From: Dermanyssus gallinae
Lineage: Eukaryota > Arthropoda > Arachnida > Mesostigmata > Dermanyssidae
Length of the DNA: 64,000 bases
Assembly: GCA_003439945.1 (NCBI GenBank)
Contig: QVRM01005607.1
Span: 248,001 to 312,000 of the forward strand
Reading direction: 5' to 3'
The translations under genes and the position numbers were made by a program. The notes beneath the pieces were generated by a model. The model saw nothing but the letters and a program-made list of their open reading frames with translations, did no database searches and was not told the DNA's origin. Positions 10,346-22,828 of this stretch are shown in pieces. Position 1 is the first letter of the stretch, and every line of letters begins with the position of its first letter.

Positions 10346-11303
10346 TATAGTCTTGATATGTATATATATATGTCAGGAATAAATATAATAAAGCAGGTTA
10401 GAAGCAACCTGATCTGGAGTCCCAGTAGAGGAGTTTGTGTTGAGTTAGTGATTGGTATGAGGCGGTGTACGAGGAATGAGAGATGCGCATACGTAAATGC
10501 TCAGAGGTACAGAACCCTGAAGAGTTGTTAAATGCCTACCCTGCTACCTACAGGCATGAACGACTTGGTGTATTCCGTTAGTTTTCTTCGTATTTTGTGC
10601 ATTGGTTTTGTGTATGCACGTTTATGTTCTTGTGTAAAAGTCTTGCTTGTAGAAAATCCATCAAAAATGCGAATGTCCTGCCGTCGTTTTGATGCAAGCT
10701 ATATTAAGGCACGAAAATCGCCATTTTATGATTGTAGTATCAATCGTAGTAGAGTAATCATTCGAATCTGCGCCCGTCACGTTATTTTTTTACAGAGACC
10801 TCGGTTCGTCTTCGGTTTTCTTTACCTTTTAGAGAAAGCCAAATCAATCGTCTTATGAAGTAGCAAATAACAGCTATTCTCATCCTGATTTCGTTTTATT
10901 CCACTGGGAAGACGTATACGTTTTACGCTTGCCCATTGAGTTCGTGCTGCTGTGCTTTTGGTGTTGTTGTATCTGCTGTTCGACACGATGCTGGAGGCGA
11001 TGATTCTGGAGAAGATTTTCGAGCCCGGCAAAAAGCGTGAAACTAAATCGGACTTTTCGCTGTTTCGTGTGCTAATAGTGTTAGCGTGTTGCCACCACTG
11101 TTTTGATTGCTGCTTGCGCGGAGGATGCTTAACATGCGGCATTTGTTACCCGCCGCTGTTGTCTTTTCGAGTGCCTCCCTCTTCCCCCCTTAATATGTTG
11201 TGCCTCGAAATAAACCGAAGTAAGCCTTCTTATAATATGGCATTTCCACAGCACCACTAAGCAATCTGAAAAGATCAAAGATTGTCTAGATTATGTCCTA
11301 GTA

Positions 11304-11337
11304 GTGGGTTGTACATGTATAGATATGTACAACCCAC
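11304..11337. repeat. Perfect 13-bp inverted repeat, 8-nt loop
   Basis: GTGGGTTGTACAT (11304-11316) and its exact reverse complement (11325-11337) form a hairpin about 33 bp upstream of a 100-bp TA array. The function is unknown. It is too short for a canonical pre-miRNA. Confidence 0.8.
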
Positions 11338-11370
11338 CACCTGCATTGCTTTGCATACATTACAAATCAA

Positions 11371-11446
<76 letters not shown>

Positions 11447-11471
11447 ATATATATATATATATATATATATA
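11371..11471. repeat. (TA)n array, about 100 bp
   Basis: Nearly pure TA with two AATA interruptions near 11441-11448. It is self-complementary and able to extrude a cruciform. Confidence 0.95.
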
Positions 11472-11866
11472 ATGAATAAGAAACAACCAAGCTAATTGTT
11501 GCGCTAGCATTACAAACAATGGTTGCGGCTGCTGTTACCGTTGTAGTTTTCACAAATTTTACGTGTTTTTTGATGGTGACCATGGCTATGTTAGTGCATT
11601 ATTTTTTCGCATGGTCGAAGCTGCCGGAAACAGGGTGTTCTTGAAGATAAGCACACTTACACACAGCCTTAACTCAGTGGTAGTTCAGCGCAACTTGTTC
11701 TTTGCTGACACCAACGAGACGTGGAGCTAGTCCTACTTTACGTTCGTTGTAGCTTGAATCTCGAGAGGAGACACGCCAAAATAATGAACGTGAGCGAGAG
11801 GGAGGGGGTTTCTTGCGGGCAAGAGGTAAAGAGAAAGAGATAACTGTAAGGCAAAATCGCTCGCCT

Positions 11867-11869
<3 letters not shown>

Positions 11870-11900
<31 letters not shown>
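11870..11900. repeat. (TA)n array
   Basis: About 15 pure TA units followed by CACACA. Confidence 0.9.
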
Positions 11901-11906
<6 letters not shown>

Positions 11907-12165
11907 AATGGGAATAGATAAACTTCACGAAGCTTACGCTTTGTATATAGGCACTAGCAACAATCGCGGCTCAAACAGCCTGACCAATCACTATCGTGGT
12001 GCAACTCAAATCTGTTCATTCATATCATGAGCTGTCTAGCAGGCCAATTAAGCCAAGTGATTTATTAAATATTTAGCGGAAGTGGATCTATTACCCGTGA
12101 AAGAGCGTCATTGAGGCCGTTGGCGAGCCTAGGCATTGCTAACAGCATTGATTGTCAAGGTGTAA

Positions 12166-12196
12166 GCCATATATATATATATATATATATATACGA

Positions 12197-12243
<47 letters not shown>

Positions 12244-12246
12244 GAG
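12166..12246. repeat. Paired TA arrays with repeated flanks
   Basis: Two TA arrays (about 12168-12192 and 12199-12241) sit in the same frame of GCCATA on the left and TATACGAGC on the right. The block therefore looks like a tandem duplication of a TA array with its flanks, followed by length divergence. Confidence 0.8.
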
Positions 12247-12459
12247 CGAATTCACCAAAATCATCCGCTCTGTTTTGCTTTGAAGCGCCATTTATGAGCT
12301 ACATACAGGCCAAATAGCGTTTATTGTTTGGATTTGGTTCAGAGGTAAAGTAATGAAAACGTGGTTCGGCTACTTTTGAGGAGCCGAAAATAGAGGAGCA
12401 ACGAAATTGTCTCATGTCTGTCTTAAAAACCAAGTCATATGTTCTAAAGTGATGGAAAT

Positions 12460-13115
12460 GTGACTAACTTACGAGCGTATGTTGATCAAACAGTGTCCCG
12501 AAACACAAGGCTTTCGACATATCTAACAGAAGAAAACGTTGAAAAAGTTTGTGATATTGTACTCAACGATCGCCAAATTACTTCCAGCGAGATAGTTGAG
12601 GAACTGGAGCTATTTTACGGATCAGTTGTAACAATATTGACTGATATTTCATGTGTCAGGCGACTGCCAGCGAAGTTCGTTTCAAAAATGGTGAATTTTC
12701 AGCAAATGAACGGCCATCAGGGAATGTTCGAATTGATCCTTCAGGCGGTAACAGAAGACCCCGGGATTGCTTCAGAGAGGGATTACAGGAAACGAGTCAT
12801 GGGTATATGGTTATGACATCGAGACTGTTTCGGATCGAGACATTTGACTGTTTTGTTCGACTACAAGGGAATCATCTTCCACGAAATTTTGCTACCTATA
12901 TTGGGCTCGTTCTGTGGTCAATGAGGATTACTACCGCAATTTATCGTTTTGCAAAACGTTTTGAGACTATAACGACGTTTCGAGATAAAGAAAATCACCG
13001 AAGCAACTCGACTAGATTCCGAAAGACGCGTCTAACAATTGTTTCGAGATTAGTACAGAAGGTGACGCAAGTGCATTGCAGCGGGTGGTAGTTATTTTAA
13101 ATGGAACAAAAACCT
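12460..13115 (+). pseudogene. Mariner-family transposase relic
   Basis: Translation matches mariner (IS630-Tc1-mariner, DD34D) transposase in collinear order but in several frames. TEENVEKVCDIVLNDRQIT and EELELFYGSV (helix-turn-helix region) begin at 12526. GITGNESWVYGYDIET follows near 12779-12826, then FDYKGIIFHE at 12856 and IPKDASNNCFE at 13016, ending in GTKT near 13115. At least three frame changes separate these blocks. The first catalytic Asp (normally ITGDE) is Asn at codon 12791-12793. The central HDNA..PDLAPSD segment carrying the other two catalytic Asp is deleted. The relic is about 0.65 kb against roughly 1.3 kb for an intact element, and no terminal inverted repeats were recognised. 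It is certainly non-autonomous. Confidence 0.85.
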
Positions 13116-13174
13116 TGGGATGATTAAACACATCTTTTTCACAATTATATATCAGAACTTTTCGATACGCTCTC

Positions 13175-13214
<40 letters not shown>

Positions 13215-13586
13215 ATATATATATATACATACATATATTCCGGTGAGCACATCCCATTTTTGCTATGCTTATTGATCATTTTCGATTACCCGCTTCGGTG
13301 ACGATTGGCGATGACAACATAATCACCTAAACGAATAGCGTGGGGAGTTAGTTGTCCAATTTCCTTTCGGAGACGGGCGCGGGTGCAGGGCATACGGAAG
13401 ACAATGAGACGGTGAAGGCGACGATGATGATGGTGACGGCGAAGAGGCAAAGAAGAAAAGCAATGAAAGCAGGGAACATACTAAGGTAGACTGAACACAG
13501 CCGAAACAGCAGCGGCATCATTCGGTGAGTGGATATAGTAGTCGGAAGTGTGTGTCTGTCCCTGTCCACCGATAAGTGTCTATCAA

Positions 13587-13631
<45 letters not shown>

Positions 13632-15298
13632 CTGTGTGCGGAGAATCTGGCGATTGGGCGACTGCTTAAGTAGATAGGTGAGAGGCAAAAGGAGCGTCGA
13701 TGCCGGGATTGCTACCGAAGCCTCCTCAGCTGTTGTTCGGGATTGGTTAGGATAGGATAGGAAAAGGGTCAGTCAGCCAGCCAGCCATCCAGCCAGCAAC
13801 GGGGTGTCCGTCCGCCGTCATCGTACGGCCTCTCTCTATGGGAATTCGTTGCGGCCTCATGAGCAGCTTGGCGGGTCGCTGCGGAGACCTGGCGTTTGTT
13901 GGCTCCGCCACGAAGGATAGATATCTCCTGACGTTGGCCTTTCCCGCCCGTGGGAGACGAGCTGGGACTTGAGGGGCTGCTCACGTCGTCACCTTATTGT
14001 GTATAGCCACCTCGAGTGCTCGTCCCGTTGTATGCCTACTCGTAGGCCATATTCTCCTTCTGCTTCTTCTTCTTCTCGACGACCTCACAGGATAACGCCA
14101 CCTCTTTATTTCGCCTGTCCTCCCCACCCACTCACCCACCGACCGACCGATCGACCGACAGACACCCCTTCAGTAGCACCAACAGCAGAAACAGCAGCCC
14201 AATCTCATTCCTTCAGACGCCCTTAGAATCGGCCAGCCCTAATAGTCGCGCTAGTGGCGATGGTGCTTCGGCAGCCGCAGCAAGCTGTCCTCCTTCGTGT
14301 GATGTTCGATATTCGCGCCCCTTACCATGGGGACGGCGGCGACCGCTGGTGGTGGTGATGGTGATGGTTTTTGCCCCAAGCAGCCCCTATTCTCTTTTGC
14401 CTTTTGCGGATGGCATGGGCGTCACTTGGGATCTCTCAATGTGCTGCCCGCGTTGCTACTGCAACGACGACGAAAACGACAGCAACGATACCACTACGAT
14501 ATGTACGGCCGCTACTACCGGCCGTTACTGCCCCGCGAGGTGTAGGACGTGTAGGTCGACGCGCGCCTTCGCCTTGCATCCCTCAGAGCGCCCTGACCTC
14601 TACTCCGCTCCCTTTGAACCCCTCACTCGTGAACCTACGCCGAGACGAAAGACGCTTGTCTGTCCTGCCATATGTGGATCTGTCTACGTCTATCTTGTAG
14701 GGGTCTTCTCCTTCTTCTTGTCCTCTTCTTCCTCCTTCTGCCCGTGTTCGACGTTTGTAATCAAGGGTGGCGCAGATACCTGCCTGCGTGCCCACCCTGC
14801 TTGGCCACCGCCGCCATTGTCCGGGCTCTGTTTTCGTTCACCGCCCTGCACGTGAATGTGTGCGTGTGTCTCCTCCCTATCCGCCCCTCATTGCTCTTCT
14901 ATCCCAGAACACATCGGGTCGGAGGGGGGGAGGATCCACCACTACTCTCGGCTATCGAAGAGAGCAGCTCCTCGTCGACATCCACCCGCAACTCCATCAT
15001 TTGGCGCAGGGCGTTGTGCACTGCACTGCACAGAGCCGTCGCGCGACGCGCAGTGATATTTTCTGTTATTGCTGTTACTGTTATCTTGTTTTTTTGTTGT
15101 TGTCTAACTGTATACTGATTCCTATGTACAACAGGCACGTCTTCTCGATCAAGCCCTTGCTTCGTGAGGTCTTGTCAAAGAATGACCATGCTGCCAGTGT
15201 CCATAGAATCGACAATGACGAGAATGGACAACGACTGCTGCTGCTACCGCTAGTATCTCGTCGTTTTTGCTGTGTGATCGTCGACGTGACTTTAATCT

Positions 15299-15335
<37 letters not shown>

Positions 15336-16659
15336 CGACATTCATTTGTTGCTACAGTCGGTACGCGCGGTGTGATCGCGAGCTGGGGCAGGCGTCGAAC
15401 GGTGCCAGTTCGATAAAGTCGTTTCCGGTCAAACCCAGTCGACAGTTGAGCGGCGGAAGACGATAATGTGAAGAAGTCGGCAGTGCGGGCGGCGGCGGTG
15501 CTGGTGGTGGTGGTCCAGCAGTCCGATGGTAGTATCTTCCGGCCACCATCGCCGTCGTTGTCAGCCGCCCAACCTCCCGCCTGTTGCCGTGGAACTGCCG
15601 TACGGGTGCCCTGACTATGCCTCACCATGTACGAATGCCCACAGACGTCTCAAAGTCTGTTTTTAGAAACCAGCTGTGCTAGAATTGTATTCAGCCAGGA
15701 TTGTATGGCAAACATTGCGAGATGAACGAACCGATGAGGTCTGTGGCAAAAGGAAGAATCGAGAGTGCATGCTGCGACTGCGTGCGCGGTGTGGGGTGGG
15801 GTGGTAGAAAGGACAGCTGGTCATATATAGTCGGCACTCTCTCGTCGCACTACGCACTATGCACGTCTTCTATGCATTGACTGAGTGACTGGCTGGCTGG
15901 CATTGCCGCAGGCAACCGTGGTTGGGCACCTCAGCAGAAGCAGCTGTACGTAATAGCCTCCCCATGGGTACCCCCAGCCTCCCCATGGGTAACCCCAGCC
16001 TTCCCATGGGTATCCTCAGCCAGCCAGCCGCCCGGCCGGCCGCCGGCTGTGCATTTAGATCTATATGCGATGTGGGCGGCTGCGTGGGTGGGTGTGTGTA
16101 TATGTATATTGTCTGTCTGTGTGTTGGTCCACCTATATTGAGCCTTTAAATTTGCGTTCATCGCGACGATCCTGCATAGCGTCTGCATGTGCGTAGGGTT
16201 TTGCGAGTATGTCTTCGTTTGTAGTTCATGAGACGTACATGGGAAGATCATCACCTCTTGGGGTGGTGCTGCCTGCGAGGAAAAGGACGACGACGACAAT
16301 GATGTTGATGATGATGATGATGATGGTGATGGCAGTGAGGACTGCCACGACGCTGGCACGTCGTGAGGTTGAGGTAACGACTACGTGTTTGGTTTGTCGT
16401 CGAAAAAGGAAACAGACCTTGACTATCTATCGTCGTCTACTACGCTGGACTCGGTGGGGTCTCTCTCACACACACACACACAGGTGGAGGCGTGCGGGGG
16501 TGCTTTGGCTGCTGCTGCTTCTGCTTCTGCAGCGGCGCCGGTACCAGCAGGAGTGGCGACGGAAAGGTGACCTGGGGTTCGGGGGAGGGGGCGGCGAAGG
16601 TGCCGGCGGTCGTGTGGGGGTGTCGTATCACGCAGAGACGGTTCATTCGTTCGTTCGTT

Positions 16660-16693
<34 letters not shown>

Positions 16694-17367
16694 GTTGCGA
16701 ACCCGCTGACGGGACCGGACTCGACGACGTGCGAACGTCGACTGGCTACGTCGAGGATGAGCTGACGGTGGTAATTAAGCCAGTCGAACGAAGTAAATGA
16801 ACAGAAGCGCCCCTGCAATAACACAAGCAGCAACAGTGGTAACTACAACACCGGCGACGACTTGTATAGCGGTAATCGCGGGGGACGGCCGAGGGACGTC
16901 GATGGCTAGATCGACATAGCCGGACAAACGAACATCGGCGGCGGGTCTTTGGATTGATGGGCAGATACTTAAATGCACGGGCGCCCCCGCCTGCCAGGCG
17001 AGCAGCGAATCGATCAGTGGTCTCGTTTATTACGGCGGCTGTATAAAGCGCTATGCTGAATACGATCGATTCTGCAAGTCGAATGATTTTTAATTTCGCC
17101 ACATTGTTGTTTCATTCTGCGTGACGTTTTTTCAGCAAGGCCTTCTTGGTTTTTATGCCAAAGTTGTTTCTGTATATTTTGGTTAGATGTAAAAAAACAA
17201 TCTAGTAGAAGGAAGACTGAAAAGTAGGGTATACTTTCGAGTTTGTATCGTATCAGTATCATCTTTGGGTCTGTTTGACTTTGGACATTGTGGGGACATG
17301 ACGTCTTCAGGTACATTGAAGTTCTGCTCCGATTTCAATTACCGGGATAAAAAAATGTGTCGGAAAG

Positions 17368-17419
<52 letters not shown>

Positions 17420-18330
17420 TCGCAATATTGATTTTGATAGCAGTTTTTGTGAAATATGTAATATAAGGCGTTTTTGCATAGTTCTGTGTAGTGACAGTGC
17501 ACGTCTAAAGCAATCCGTGTGGTGCTGTATCTACTGATCATAGGATGAAGAAAATGTATTCGAAAATAACTCTCGGTGGGCAGTTTTTTTAAACGTACAT
17601 ATCGCCTTTTTGCGGTTGCCGCGAATGCTCATAACACGCTGGCAAGATATCACACGTTAGTGTGTAAATTTAGTTTTCATTCCGACACAGCACCTCGAAA
17701 ACTGGTGAGCTACAAAGTACGTTTGTTTATTGCTTTTATCGTGTATGGCAGGCATTGTTTTGTTCTTGTGCTTCTCAGAACATTAGGTCGATGGTGGGCT
17801 ACGCTCACTATGCTGTTCGCTCGGCAGCGCGCGACAATTTAGAGACAATAAGCCGAGAGTCGTCTTTGCCCCGTGCATATATATATATATATATATATAT
17901 ATTACATACATATATGTATATATATATATATATATTTACATACATATATATGTATATATATATATATATGTGCTTTTACGAGTTACCTTCTTATGCAGGA
18001 GGCGCTGTGTAGTCGGTCGGGTGGTAGTCAGATGGCAAGGCGATTGGATCTCACGCTTATTCTGTACGCTCCATGGAGCAAACAGAAGAAAACGGCTGTG
18101 GTGGTGCCGACCGCTGCGGTGCTATTTGTTACTGGCTTGATCTGTTTCCTCTTTTGTGTGAGGCCAGCGACAACACCAAACGCAACACAACATGGCGATC
18201 GGTGAAAGTAGAGGTGCTAGACGAAGGAGTGCAGCTTCGCTTTGACGCCTTTTCAGCAAATCTTTCGCATAGTCATATTCTCTCTCGACCTACGATGCAT
18301 GCATACGTGTATGTATATATATATATATAA

Positions 18331-18373
<43 letters not shown>

Positions 18374-18915
18374 CGTGTAGACATATGTGTTTATATATTT
18401 GCGCATAGTGTTTTTACACGTGTGAATGCGACCAACGCTGCATTGTATGTCATATCTCACCACCCCGGCTCAGTTTTTACTGCATACCAAATGACGATAT
18501 ATCTGATACCATCATACAGAGTTGAGTATGGGTTTTGCTTTGCGCTAAACAAAAACAAAATAATACGGCGGGAATGGCATCGGGTTGTGCCTTGTATTGT
18601 TGTCTCTGTACGTACACACTTTGAATGGGCACCTGAAGGAGGACATGTCAAATATACTGACCATGATCACGACGCCGAGTAGCGCCGCCCTTTGCGCTAC
18701 GGAGCGATGCGTTCGATCATCACGTCTATTGCGGCGACCCGGCGAACGATGAACTGGATTCTCATTTGACGCGTCATGTATAAGATGACATGTTGGGCAT
18801 ACTTGGTATGGTCTACCTACGTTGGCTCCGCGGAATGCTCGTTGCGAAGGCGTTTTCCATCTCCTGCGTTACTTGTTTCGTTGCCTGTTTTCCCTATCAA
18901 TCAACAGTTTTCTCC

Positions 18916-18947
<32 letters not shown>

Positions 18948-20518
18948 AAAAACATTGTCCCAGATAGTATCTTGGAGGCACTTAGCCACGGACACAGTAT
19001 TCAGCAATTTTGCCTATCCGGGTATTTTGTTTTTATTCGTTACTCGATACAGTTGCTCCCTCATCTTAGCCAGCTGATAGGTTTTACGTGATACTTATTC
19101 TCATCTCGCTCGTACGTGTGGTACTTAAATGCCATTAACTCAACCGTAATTTATGCGCGAAGGAACAATTGGTTAGACGAGTAAGGTCGTTCCGCAAACA
19201 CATATATGTTTACATAATATAGCGTAAACAATTGTAGCCCAGTGAACACGTGCAGAAACTGCATCAGTCCTACGCCCAGACCTGAGGTCGAAAACCTGGA
19301 CAACATGTTTGTATTATACAGTCTATGTATATAGACTTTTCCGTTATTTTGTTCCACCCACACGCAGCTAGAAACAAAGCGAGTGTTCTTGGATCTGTGC
19401 GGCTTAGCGAAAGGATCAATAGGAGTCAAGTTAGTTCGCATAAGCAGCAACAGCGGCTTCTGGACTTATCGAGTGACTCCTTCTCTAAAATAGGAGTAAT
19501 ATTGTTGTCGCCGTTGCTCAGCCTGGCGACGCGACCCACTAAGGTTTGCAGTTGTAGCAATTAAAGAGACTTTGCAGAGGGCGATTCCACTGCCACGAGG
19601 TCCCTCAATGAGAAACAGAAGCTCTCTTCGACCTTCGAAAGGGTATGCCTTGTGGCCAGGATTAACGCACAACTCCTAATCTTATAGAATCCCATTATTG
19701 TGTCCGATTATATATGTATATATATATATATATATATCAAGTACACGATACTCGAACGCTGGAGCGGCCATGTTCGGTTCCTGTTGCTCGTCGTTGTTGT
19801 TCCTGTTATTGTTGTTGTTGTTGTCGCTGCTGTTGTCGTTGGCGTCATCGTTGTAACGGTGGTCGTTCGTTCGGAGCGCGGGGCTTGGTGAGTTGGCGAA
19901 GGGCGTCTTCGAACACTCTGCCGAAGAGGACTATGACCCTACGATCGACGAGGGCGGCACTCGTCCTCCCGCATGACGACGTCGTGTAGGGACGTGGCTG
20001 ACGTGGAGACTCGGAAGGAAACGAATCGATAGGTGGATAGATGAGGATGATGTTGATGGTCCCCTCTTGGCCTGGTGGCATGGTGACTCTCGGCTGAAGC
20101 AGCGATGTATTGAGGCTTCGCCGCTCGGATCTATAGAAAACGACGCTGCTACTCCTGCGCCGTCGGCAGGAGAATTGGTAGCTAGCTACCACCAGTCGAG
20201 GGATGCGTCGACCGACCGACCGACCGCCTGGCGTTTGCCGTCTCCGCCTTTCGCCTACCCACACATTCACTCACTCATTTTCGGCGGTCAATGTTCAGCA
20301 ATCGTAGAAGGGCCAGAAGCAGTAGTAGCAGAATGACGATGACGACGACGACGGCAAGGAAACGGTGGCCGATCTCGGTCTCTCGACCTCATTGACGTTT
20401 GAGCGTGCTTCAGTGAGCTCGAATGCCGGCCATAGGTATGCCGTAGGTAGGGACGTCGCTGACGTCGTCATCCGTGCTGCAACGTCTTCGCTGTCTACTT
20501 ACAACGACGACGACGACG
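13116..20518. other. Gene-free span with many microsatellites
   Basis: No exon or RNA gene recognised over about 7.4 kb. It holds TA arrays at about 13177-13229, 13590-13630, 15307-15335, 17370-17398 (then (GA)n to 17418), 17876-17972, 18308-18372 and 19706-19738. There are also a GATGAT tract near 16303-16335, (CA)n near 16467-16482, a GTTC/GTCT/GTCC tetranucleotide run at about 16641-16692, (CAA)n at 18917-18950 and GTT tracts near 19790-19860. The 202-codon open frame at 14767-15375 ends in TA-encoded Tyr-Ile and has no domain. Confidence 0.5.
15955..16017. repeat. 21-bp tandem repeat, three copies
   Basis: Three 21-bp units with the core AGCCTCCCCATGGGTA (15955-15975, 15976-15996, 15997-16017), diverging at a few positions. 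Each contains the palindromic CCATGG. Confidence 0.9.
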
Positions 20519-20625
20519 CCTACAACAACAACAGGGCAACAACAACAACAAAACACCAACAGCAACAACAGAACAACAACAGCAACAACAACAGAGCAAC
20601 AACAGCAACAACAACACCAACAAGA
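20519..20625. repeat. (AAC)n imperfect array
   Basis: AAC/CAG triplets preceded by a short (GAC)n. Different frames give poly-Gln, Thr or Asn. A short TA-poor unique stretch follows before the SINE. Confidence 0.85.
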
Positions 20626-20975
20626 GCGATCACGGCCAAAACGATCGGAAACGCAGAATGCAATAAATCTCGGCTATCTTTTTTACTATTACTGTAAATT
20701 TTTTTCAGATTTAAATAGAAATATAGTTTTCAAGAGGACCGCTTGCGCTGTACTTCGATACAAAATGGAGGTTCTTCTGTGCTCTCCGTGTCTTCTCCGT
20801 TCCTAACTTTGGTCGCCCGGCCCCGGCGCTCCTCGAAGACACTCAGTCTTTGTGGCGCGTCCGCTCTAGAACGCTGTCCACCAGGTTCGCTCCTTGATCC
20901 CATTTGCGCTTGTCGTCGAGTGTTTACTATTACTAGTACTAAAAACAACAACAACAACAACAACAACTACTACTA

Positions 20976-21172
20976 AGTAAAGTAAAGTTTTCGGGCTGAC
21001 CCTTAGCCAAGACCTTTAACGTCCACGGAACTGTTGTTTACATTGCTTCATAGACGGACTACCCCCATAAATACAAATCGGTGCAACGGTGGGGCTCGAA
21101 CCCGCGCACCTGCTATGTGTCTCCTCCTCCGGTTACGAGGCGCAGACTTAAGCCACCACACTACCGGGCTCG
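20976..21172 (-). mobile_element. tRNA-derived SINE with target-site duplication
   Basis: On the minus strand this begins GAGCCCGGTAG. An A-box-like TAGTGTGGTGG follows, then an anticodon-arm-like GCCTCGTAACCGGAGG and a B box GGTTCGAGCCC (near 21090-21100). A non-tRNA body ends in TTTACTTTACTT. The acceptor strands do not pair and the variable region is long, so it is a tRNA-like head rather than a functional tRNA. The element is bracketed by identical 19-bp copies of ACAACAACAACTACTACTA (20957-20975 and 21173-21191), which fits a target-site duplication made by a LINE-type integrase. The target was an (AAC)n(TAC)n microsatellite, so part of the repeat identity could be coincidental. Confidence 0.7.
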
Positions 21173-21812
21173 ACAACAACAACTACTACTACTACTACTT
21201 TTTTTTTTTATATTAGGGTTTTATTCATATAACCATATTCCAGCGGTACACTTTCGTTTTACGATCACTGATTACTACTACTACTACTACCTACCACCAC
21301 CACCAGTACACTCATACAGCTACCATTGCTACTACGGATAGTGTTGTCGCTGTTGCTTGAACGGGTAATGTCGGTATCGCTGCTTGTGAAAGCTACAAGT
21401 ACTGTGCCAGTTTTTGCTGTGGCAATGGTGGTTGGTGATGGTCGTCGTCGGCTCGTCGCAATGAAATCAGTCGCAATCGCTGCCGCAGGACTAGACTTTG
21501 AAACTCATGAAAACACCGAATGTCGAGTCGAGACGCAGTGAAGGATAGCGCGTGTAAACCATTGGCTGAGACTGGCTGACTGCTCGGACTATCTGTCCGT
21601 CAACGGATCATCGTCACAGACACGGCAGCGAGTGCCTTGCCTGTTTCGACATGTTTCGTCTGCTCACGCGGGGCATTCTTCTCGAGGGGGTTCCCGTGAC
21701 GCTTTCACTATACGGTCGACAGTTTCTTGAATTTCTTGCAGCGTGGCACGATTCAGAACAGTGCATCGTGCTACTACTGACAATGCTGCTCAATGTTGGA
21801 CTCCTAGAAAAA

Positions 21813-21860
<48 letters not shown>

Positions 21861-22110
21861 CTCTGATGAGCAAGAACATGCTTATTAGGAAGGGACTTGA
21901 TGTTACCATTGAGATCGACTAGCGAGTCATGATAGGAAATCAAGTCTCATTGAGCTAACGTCAACGCCATCGTCTATGTGGTTGTAATTCACGTCGTTGA
22001 TGTCACCCTCTTGGTGTCATGTGATTCTACCAGAGAGAGAGAGCAATACTAGCCTTTAGCAGCGCCAGGTCGTCAGGGCGTCGTGAATTGCGACCCTATG
22101 ACAAGACATC

Positions 22111-22140
22111 AGCTGTCGTGGTGTTCACACCTTGACAGCT
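22111..22140. repeat. 30-nt hairpin with symmetric internal loop
   Basis: AGCTGTC at 22111-22117 pairs with GACAGCT at 22134-22140. A 2x2 internal loop follows, then GGTG pairs with CACC around the tetraloop TTCA. It is a compact hairpin of unknown role. Confidence 0.6.
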
Positions 22141-22514
22141 ATCGCGCTAAGATCGAACCATGACGGTGGTCATAACGTGATGGTGATGTCATGCGAGCGA
22201 CGGGAATGAAGGGTAACGAAGGGTCGCGCCAGTCTCGTGTCGGATCGAGTTCGTCGTATCATCGGGCTGTTTGTTCCTGCTGAAAGGCTTAAGCGCCAAT
22301 TGCAGAACGGTCAAAATCTCGGGTGGTTCAGAAAGAGTTCAAGCAATAGGGATATATGGACAGAAAAGAAGAGAGAAGAGAGATAGAGAGAGGAAAAAGG
22401 GCAATATAATCATTTTCGATTGTAAAAGAGTGGATAAATCTACAGCAAACTGTGTAGGTTCAAACGAAAAAGTAAGAAACGACACTGTGGGTATAATTAA
22501 AGTGAATTAATGTA

Positions 22515-22620
22515 AAAGTAAGCACCAGAGGCCTGACCATAAGCCCAAGGATTTCCCGTTCCCAGAAATCCTGCAGCTGTGGCGGGAGCCAGTCCTCCAG
22601 TGTATGCTTTTGTTCGTCCA
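22515..22620 (-). pseudogene. Possible Tc1/mariner-superfamily transposase scrap
   Basis: The minus strand reads HTLEDWLPPQLQDFWEREI. This resembles the segment Q-WL-..L-DFW-.EIW that precedes the third catalytic Asp (PDLNPLDY) in some Tc1/mariner superfamily transposases. The Asp motif itself is not recognisable in the following bases. It is only about 35 codons and the match is weak. Chance cannot be excluded. Confidence 0.35.
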
Positions 22621-22793
22621 TAGTTGAAGGCGCCTTTGAGTTGTTTAGAGGAGGTGAAGACTCATTTTTCTCTATTGCAACTTGTCCCACTTTGATCTCT
22701 GACGATTCAGATTATTCATTATTATTTTCTGCACACAGCATTTTAATTGTAAGGATTTATTCAAAAAGCAGTACTTTTTAACTTACTGAATGA

Positions 22794-22828
<35 letters not shown>

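Larger units (their letters stand above)
9768..12459. other. Gene-free span dominated by TA arrays
   Basis: No gene or RNA recognised. It contains the long TA arrays and the inverted repeat listed separately, with unique AT-leaning DNA between them. The 108-codon open frame at 10532-10858 has no recognisable domain or splice signals and is not called. Confidence 0.5.

Noticed and set aside
10119..10382. Tyr-Ile repeat proteins over TA arrays (here and at about 20 other arrays)
   Set aside because: Direct translation of alternating TA; both strands give the same product, so no coding signal exists.
14767..15375. Plus-strand open frame of 202 codons
   Set aside because: Ends in TA-encoded Tyr-Ile, contains poly-Cys/Leu from triplets, no family resemblance.
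21076..21172. Functional tRNA-Thr gene
   Set aside because: Acceptor strands do not pair, the T stem has a mismatch and the variable region is too long; a SINE head explains it better.
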